The notes beneath the pieces were generated by a model. That model was not told where the DNA came from. It did no database searches and worked only from the letters and a program-made list of their open reading frames with translations. Shown one piece after another: positions 58,608-64,000 of a stretch of 64,000 nucleotides of DNA; positions within the stretch are counted from its first letter, which is position 1, and the number at the start of each line of letters is the position of its first letter. Source of the DNA: CAVTYH01 sp963773875 (GTDB taxonomy: Bacteria; Planctomycetota; Planctomycetia; Pirellulales; JADZDJ01); the NCBI GenBank assembly GCA_963773875.1, contig CAVZCV010000007.1, forward strand, positions 1 to 64,000, in the 5' to 3' direction. The position numbers and the translations under genes were made by a program.

Positions 58608-58850
58608 TCACCACGGGAGCTTCTTCGCGCATTTTTTCGCCGGCGTTTTGAGCCCTTGGCGGATCGACTCCCGCATTCCGGGCACGGAAAGCAAGTACAG
58701 GGTTTCCTGAATCGCTCGCCAGTCTTCTTCGGAAACCAAAACGGCATTGGACCTGCGGCCGGTTATTTGCACCGGCTCGTGCGATTCGGCCGCCTGATCG
58801 AGCAACTTGTAGAGTTGCGAACGTGCGGAACTGGCGGTGAGAGTCGTCAT
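58608..58850 (-). CDS. yefM: YefM/Phd-family antitoxin
   Basis: An 80-residue antitoxin: the N-terminal MTTLTASSARSQLYKLLDQA is the Phd/YefM DNA-binding fold, and the C-terminal part should wrap the toxin. GGAGGC precedes the ATG. It represses its own promoter, in which a perfect palindrome fills the space between the -35 and -10 boxes. Confidence 0.92.
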   Translation of the reverse strand: MTTLTASSARSQLYKLLDQAAESHEPVQITGRRSNAVLVSEEDWRAIQETLYLLSVPGMRESIRQGLKTPAKKCAKKLPW

Positions 58851-58872
58851 GAAGATGCCTCCAATTCGCTAA

Positions 58873-58901
58873 ATAGTACGTGAAAACGTACGCATTGTCA
58901 A
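58873..58901 (-). promoter_or_regulatory. Toxin-antitoxin promoter with embedded operator
   Basis: On the minus strand TTGACA (58901-58896), a 17-base spacer and TACTAT (58878-58873) form a strong promoter. GTACGT-GAAA-ACGTAC (58876-58891, plus-strand reading) is a perfect inverted repeat inside it, as expected for autorepression by YefM. Confidence 0.75.
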
Positions 58902-59155
58902 AATCGACTTTATAGACGTGTAAGATCGAATCGAATTGCTTGCCATGGTGGGGGCGCATGGACCGCGAACCTGGGATGATTTACGATGGTCGTTTTAGTC
59001 GATTTCGTGGGGCGGATGTGGTTCGGATGGTTTGAATGGGAAGCCGTATTCCCCCCAGTCATTGACCGGGGGCTAAAGGTTGCAATTTGAGAACGTTTTA
59101 CATTTGACGATCTATTCGTTGATTCATGATTCTTGAATCCTGACTTCTGATTTCC
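58902..59155. other. Intergenic region upstream of ilvD
   Basis: About 250 bp without a gene. It should hold the ilvD promoter and leader. I saw no clear attenuator, leader peptide or riboswitch. Confidence 0.35.
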
Positions 59156-60850
59156 ATGCTCAATAAATACAGCTCGCGTGTTACGCAACCCAAAAGCCAG
59201 GGCGCTTCGCAGGCCATGCTCTATGGCACCGGCCTTAGCGAAGCCGACATGCAGAAGCCGCAGGTTGGCATCGCCAGCATGTGGTACGAGGGCAACACCT
59301 GCAACATGCACTTGAACACGCTGGCCGCGCGGGTCAAGGAAGGCGTCACGGCGGCCGGACTGGTGGGGATGCGATTCAACACCATTGGCGTGAGCGATGG
59401 CATTTCGATGGGCACCGAGGGCATGTGCTACTCGCTGCAATCGCGCGATCTGATTGCCGACTCCATCGAAACCGTGATGCACGCGCAGTGGTACGATGCG
59501 AATATCAGTCTGCCCGGTTGCGATAAGAACATGCCCGGCTGTTTGATGGCCATGGCCCGGGTGAATCGGCCTTCGATCATGGTCTACGGCGGCACGATCA
59601 AGCCGGGCCACTTGCCGAAAGGCGGCCAAGGTCATGCGGAAGGCGAGACGCTCGATATTGTGTCGGCATTTCAGTGCTACGGCGAATTCGTTTCGGGAAA
59701 AATAGATGAGAGCACGCGGAAATCGATCGTGCAGAAAGCGTGTCCTGGCGCCGGCGCGTGCGGCGGAATGTACACGGCGAACACGATGGCCTCGGCAATC
59801 GAGGCGCTGGGTATGTCGCTGCCGTACAGTGCTTCGACACCAGCGGAAGACGCAGGCAAGCTCGACGAATGCTTTCAAGCGGGCGCGGTGATTCGCAGTT
59901 TGCTGGAGCGCGACCTTAAGCCGCGCGACATCATGACGCGCCGCGCTTTTGAGAACGCGATGGTCGTGGTGATGGCCCTTGGCGGCTCGACCAACGCCGT
60001 ACTGCATTTGATTGCGATGGCCCGCGCAGCTGAAGTGGAACTGACGATCGACGATTTTCAAAAGGTGAGCGCGCGAGTGCCGTACATCGCCGATTTGAAG
60101 CCCAGCGGCCGTTTCGTGCAGGAAGATTTGCACAACGTCGGCGGCACGCCTGGTGTGATGAAATATCTGCTGGAAAAAGGTTTATTAGATGGTAGCTGCA
60201 TGACAATTACCGGCCAAACGCTGGGCGAAAACTTGGCTGCCGCCCCAGGATTGAAGGCCGGACAAGAAGTAGTGGCGACCCTAGAACGGCCGATCAAAGC
60301 CACGGGCCACATTCAGATTCTGCGCGGCAATTTAGCGACCGAAGGCGCAGTGGCCAAAATCACCGGCAAAGAAGGTCAGCGATTCGAAGGGCCCGCCAAA
60401 GTGTTCGACTCCGAAGAAGACATGCTGGCGGCGCTCGAGCAAAAACGGATCGCAAAAGGGGACGTGATTGTTATCCGCTACGAAGGACCCAAAGGCGGCC
60501 CGGGAATGCCGGAGATGCTGACGCCGACGTCGGCCATCATGGGCGCTGGCCTGGGCAAAGACGTGGCGTTATTGACCGATGGCCGATTTTCCGGCGGCTC
60601 GCACGGCTTCATCGTCGGCCATATAACCCCGGAAGCGCAGGAAGGCGGAGCGCTGGCACTGGTGAAAGACGGGGACCAGATTGTGATCGACGCTGCGGCC
60701 AACAAGCTCGATGTGCAACTATCGTCCGAAGAACTCTCGCGTCGCCGTGCTGCTTGGAAAGCACCGCCGTACAAAGTGACGCGCGGCACACTGTTCAAAT
60801 ACATCAAAACAGTAAAGAGCGCCTCGGAGGGCTGCGTTACAGATGAGTAA
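59156..60850 (+). CDS. ilvD: Dihydroxy-acid dehydratase
   Basis: Dehydrates dihydroxy acids to 2-keto acids in valine, leucine and isoleucine synthesis. It is complete at 564 residues. The iron-sulfur ligands are Cys49 (EGNTCNMH), Cys122 in GCDKNMPGC and Cys196 in CPGAGACGGMY. The C-terminal swivel domain has TDGRFSGGSHGF. It stands alone; no other ilv gene is in the window. Confidence 0.96.
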   Translation: MLNKYSSRVTQPKSQGASQAMLYGTGLSEADMQKPQVGIASMWYEGNTCNMHLNTLAARVKEGVTAAGLVGMRFNTIGVSDGISMGTEGMCYSLQSRDLIADSIETVMHAQWYDANISLPGCDKNMPGCLMAMARVNRPSIMVYGGTIKPGHLPKGGQGHAEGETLDIVSAFQCYGEFVSGKIDESTRKSIVQKACPGAGACGGMYTANTMASAIEALGMSLPYSASTPAEDAGKLDECFQAGAVIRSLLERDLKPRDIMTRRAFENAMVVVMALGGSTNAVLHLIAMARAAEVELTIDDFQKVSARVPYIADLKPSGRFVQEDLHNVGGTPGVMKYLLEKGLLDGSCMTITGQTLGENLAAAPGLKAGQEVVATLERPIKATGHIQILRGNLATEGAVAKITGKEGQRFEGPAKVFDSEEDMLAALEQKRIAKGDVIVIRYEGPKGGPGMPEMLTPTSAIMGAGLGKDVALLTDGRFSGGSHGFIVGHITPEAQEGGALALVKDGDQIVIDAAANKLDVQLSSEELSRRRAAWKAPPYKVTRGTLFKYIKTVKSASEGCVTDE

Positions 60851-60868
60851 GCATCGAACAGACAATTC

Positions 60869-61270
60869 TCATGCGTAGCCGATAAATGGCCCCGCAATCT
60901 CGTAGAATGGTCCTGCCTGGCGGCAGCGAACCACTTCCATTACGACCTGCAGTTGTTCGCCATTTGGGCTGGACAGTTCCAGCTGCAAGTATTTCTCTCG
61001 CACCGACTTCATGTGGTAAAGGCACATTCCGCCAACGGAAATATCGCGCGTCACGGCCAAGAACGACTGTCCGATGGGTTCTTGATGTTTATCGAGCGGA
61101 GTCACCTTCACCGGCATCGTTAGCGGGTAACGCAAGTTCGCCCGGCGTTCTGGACCTGGATAGAATTTCTCGCCGCGGATAACCCGGCGAACGAAATTGA
61201 TTACACGGTCCGGCGAGGCCTTGACATCAGATTCTTTCGCTTCCGCGCCGTTCTGGGAAAATAGATTCAT
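60869..61270 (-). CDS. PilZ domain protein
   Basis: A 133-residue protein with a PilZ domain: the RxxxR-type motif ERRANLR near residue 45 and DISVGG near residue 75, both needed to bind cyclic di-GMP. No other domain is attached. It probably acts as a c-di-GMP receptor. It is divergent from ettA. Confidence 0.85.
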   Translation of the reverse strand: MNLFSQNGAEAKESDVKASPDRVINFVRRVIRGEKFYPGPERRANLRYPLTMPVKVTPLDKHQEPIGQSFLAVTRDISVGGMCLYHMKSVREKYLQLELSSPNGEQLQVVMEVVRCRQAGPFYEIAGPFIGYA

Positions 61271-61472
61271 GGGTGCCTGCGGAATTTGTCCACTCGAGCA
61301 GATCGATCGAATTCGATAGACTTCCTATCTCAATATGCGTCAGCGGCGCGTGAGGCACGGGCCAACCGCGAACAGATGTGCCCGCTATGGAAATCCGCAA
61401 CGTTACGATCGATACGTTCGACAAAATACTTACCAAAAACCAAGCGACCAGCCAGCAAACACTTCTTATTCC

Positions 61473-63145
61473 ATGTCCGAAAAATACATCTATCAAATTG
61501 CGGATCTTTCAAAGAAGCACGGCCAAAAGGAAGTGCTGAAGAACATTTGGCTCGCGTTCTATCCGGCGCGAAAATCGGCGTGCTGGGGAAGAACGGTGCA
61601 GGGAAAAGCACGTTGCTGCGGATTATGGCAGGGCAAGATAAAAACTTCGATGGCGAAGCCCGGCTGGCCGAAGGCTACACCGTTGGCTACCTCTCCCAAG
61701 AGCCGCAGCTAAATCCGGCGAAAGACGTGCAAGGCAATGTGGATGAAGCTGTCGACCACGTGCGCGCCATTCTCCGCCGCTTCGATGAAATCAACAATCG
61801 CCTGGGCGAGCCGATGGAGCCCGACGAAATGGAGAAGCTGCTGGGCGAGCAGGTGCGCGTGCAGGACGAAATCGAAATGCACAACGCATGGGAGCTGGAC
61901 CGCACGATTGAAATTGCCATGGACGCGATGAATCTGCCGCCCGGCGATGCCGACGTCACCAAACTCTCCGGCGGCGAGCGGCGGCGCGTGGCGCTGTGCA
62001 AGATTTTGCTGGAAAAGCCGGACTTGCTGTTGCTCGATGAGCCCACCAACCATCTCGATGCGGAAAGCGTCAACTGGTTGGAACGGCATTTGGCCGATTA
62101 TCCCGGCACGGTGGTGGCAGTGACGCACGACCGCTATTTCCTCGACAACGTGGCCAAGTGGATTCTGGAACTCGACCGCGGCCGCGGCATCCCTTGGGAA
62201 GGCAATTACTCGTCGTGGCTCGAACAGAAGAAAGCCCGCTTGGCAGTGGAAGAAAAGCAGGCCAGTGCTCGCCAAAAAACGTTGGAGCGCGAATTGGAAT
62301 GGATTCGTCTTGCCCCGCGGGCTCGCCAGGCCAAAAGCAAAGCCCGCATCAGTGCCTACGAGCAAATGTCGAAGGAACGATTCGAAGAGCGCGAACAGGA
62401 GTTCGAAATTCAGATTCCGCCGGGCAAGCATCTGGGCAGCCTCGTGGTGGAGATGAAAGATGTCAGGAAGGGATATGGCGAACAAGTGCTGATGGAGAAC
62501 CTCAGCTTTCGCTTGCCGCCTGGCGGAATCATCGGCGTTATCGGCCCCAACGGCGCCGGCAAAACGACGCTATTCCGCATGATTACCGGCGAGGAACAGC
62601 CCGATAAAGGTGAAGTGAAAGTCGGACCGACCGTGGAACTGGGCTATGTCGATCAAAACCGCGACGCTTTGGATCCCGACAAAACCGTGTATGAAGAAGT
62701 CTCCGGCGGGCTCGATCTTTTGGAAATGGGCGGCCGCAAAGTGAACGGCCGCGCGTATCTGGCGCGGTTCAATTTCACGGGGCCCGATCAGCAGAAAAAA
62801 GTCGGCGATTTATCCGGCGGTGAACGCAACCGCGTGCATTTGGCCAAGCTGTTGCGCCGCGGTTCGAACTTGCTTTTGCTCGATGAGCCGACGAACGATC
62901 TCGATGTCGATACCCTACGGGCGCTGGAAGAAGCTATCGTCAACTATGCCGGCTGCGTGGTGGTCATCAGCCACGACCGTTGGTTTCTGGACCGCATTGC
63001 CACGCACATCATCGCCTTCGAAGGGGACGGCTACGTGCACATCTGCGATGGCAACTTCCAAGCCTACGAAGAGGAACGCAAACGCCGCTTGGGAATGGAA
63101 GCCGACCAGCCGCACCGGTTTAAGTACAAAAAGCTCGTGCACTGA
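61473..63145 (+). CDS. ettA: ABC-F translational throttle EttA (frameshifted near start)
   Basis: A ribosome-associated ABC-F ATPase of about 557 residues. The true start MSEKYIYQIADLSKKHG is at 61473. The frame changes near 61565, where TATCCGGCGCG appears to have lost one G of a GGG run. After it, GVLGKNGAGKSTLL continues normally. Both ATPase cores are complete: LSGGERRRVALCK with LLLDEPTNHLD, and LSGGERNRVHLAK with LLLDEPTNDLD. An arm domain lies between them. EttA gates the first translation cycle according to ATP/ADP. Confidence 0.95.
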
Positions 63146-63168
63146 TCGCACGTAACGTGCGCTATTTC

Positions 63169-64000
63169 GAACTGTCCGATCCAAGCAGGTTCAACTCCAC
63201 ATGCGGGCCGAGCGCGTCGGGCATGCTTTCGAGCGATTTTTCGAATTCCGTCTGAGCTTTGTCTTTTTCATTCAGGCCGAGATGGCCCAAGGCGGCCACA
63301 AAATGGGCCAGCGAGGCGCGTGAGCGCGGTGAAGTGCGCCGGCTGCTAATTTCGGCGGAGGCGGGTGCTGCGGCATCGGGTGCATCAATGTTGCTCAGTG
63401 CTTGCTGGGCAGTCGTGGCGATGCGGCGGAAATCGCGCTCGGCGTCCGCCGTTTGTCCGAGCTTCTAGCTTCGCGAGCGCTCGGTAGTAGTCTTGCACCA
63501 GCCGCGGCGAAATTCGGCCGTCACCGCCGCGCCGGGGCTCGGGATAACTTGCATCCGCCGCTTGTTGCCACGATTTCTTCGCCGCATCCTTCTCGCCGGC
63601 GCCATCGTGGGCCGCACCGATCCAATACGCAATCTCCGCCGCGCGCGTGGCGCCGCTATTACGTGCATTCGGCAGATTTTCCGGGACGGCCTGCGCCGCC
63701 GCGAAATCGCGCAGTGCCTCGGAAAACTGGCCAACAGCAAGTTCTTTCCGGCCACGCAACAGGTGCGCGTTCATCCAATGATCCGCCACCTCTAACGTTC
63801 CGCCTTCCCAGACGGAAAATTTGCGGCCGGTCATCAGTTTGATTGCGTCGTCGTATTTGCCGGCAAATACCTTGAGACCGATTTCTCGCGAGAGTGCATC
63901 GTCGCGCTTCGCCACGACATCGTGATTTTGCTCCAACAGCGCTAAACGTTTTTCCGGCGGCACTCCAATTGCGGCCGATTCTTCATCAAGCTCTGTGAAG
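63169..64000 (-). CDS. TPR-type protein, 5' end beyond the window (frameshifted)
   Basis: The C-terminal part of a protein with helical TPR-like repeats, for example EIAYWIGAAHDGAGEKDAAKK and ASLAHFVAALGHLGLNEKDKA. The frame changes near 63450: the first frame stops at 63385 in random sequence, while the neighbour continues through RRIATTAQQALSNID to a natural end HVELNLLGSDSSK at 63169. At the right edge the frame is still open, so the start lies outside. The function is unknown. Confidence 0.65.

Noticed and set aside
58910..60133. A 407-residue minus-strand frame opposite ilvD
   Set aside because: It is a His/Arg-rich shadow of a well-supported ilvD gene with no family signal.

Overview
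This 64 kb window looks like chromosome from a planctomycete (Planctomycetota, probably Pirellulales-like). The lineage call rests on family markers: two proteins with LEPR-XLL-type N-terminal signals (LEPRAML, LEDRALL), a DUF1559 pseudopilin-like protein, a DUF1598-type protein, a PEP-CTERM protein with dockerin-like repeats, a pair of tyrosine/proline-rich secreted proteins, and bacterial DNA topoisomerase VI. Gene density is moderate, intergenic repeats are frequent, and GTG/TTG starts are common. I saw no rRNA, tRNA, CRISPR array or intact insertion sequence.

About twenty genes are broken by a single reading-frame change, including genes that should be essential or highly conserved (cysS, ettA, araA, araB, a sigma-54 activator). 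Where the lost base can be inferred it is usually one base of a short G/C run. I read these mainly as uncorrected indel errors, so I annotate whole genes across the breaks and give approximate break positions. True decay is favoured only for the acetyltransferase remnant at 11.2-11.4 kb.

Layout. 0-12 kb: a repeat element, a secreted metallo-beta-lactamase-fold protein, a GH64-like/FG-GAP surface protein, a 14-TM-type MFS exporter, a LamG/dockerin/PEP-CTERM protein, a TPR membrane protein and a TPR-AAA+ ATPase. 12-20 kb: a secreted thioredoxin, the DUF1559 protein, an FHA-GAF-sigma-54 activator, the DUF1598 protein, SufT-like and Rieske proteins, and a family 2 glycosyltransferase. 20-25 kb: a protein resembling RNA polymerase alpha-CTD plus sigma region 4, a flavin monooxygenase, and def-fmt with a small membrane protein. 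25-31 kb: araB-araA with a promoter and repeated operator-like palindromes, a LEDRALL repeat protein and the small secreted pair. 31-35 kb: the topoisomerase VI operon (B then A) with its own promoter. 35-42 kb, minus strand: ispF-cysS-ruvC-ruvA, two paralogous zinc-ribbon membrane proteins and a metallo-hydrolase. 42-49 kb: an ABC-2 exporter with a fused ATPase-permease, then a divergent GH95-like glycosidase and fucose-isomerase-like protein. 49-58 kb: a membrane-spermidine synthase fusion, thpR, a PfkB kinase, a 1.3 kb repeat island, small membrane/secreted proteins and a thioredoxin-domain protein. 58-64 kb: a YefM-YoeB toxin-antitoxin operon with its operator inside the promoter, ilvD, a PilZ protein, ettA and a partial TPR gene.

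The most unusual signals are a ~140 bp structured repeat present at both ends of the window with one compensatory base-pair change, a 287 bp hairpin-rich element bounded by 16 bp perfect inverted repeats, the bacterial topoisomerase VI operon, and the alpha-CTD/sigma-4-like protein.
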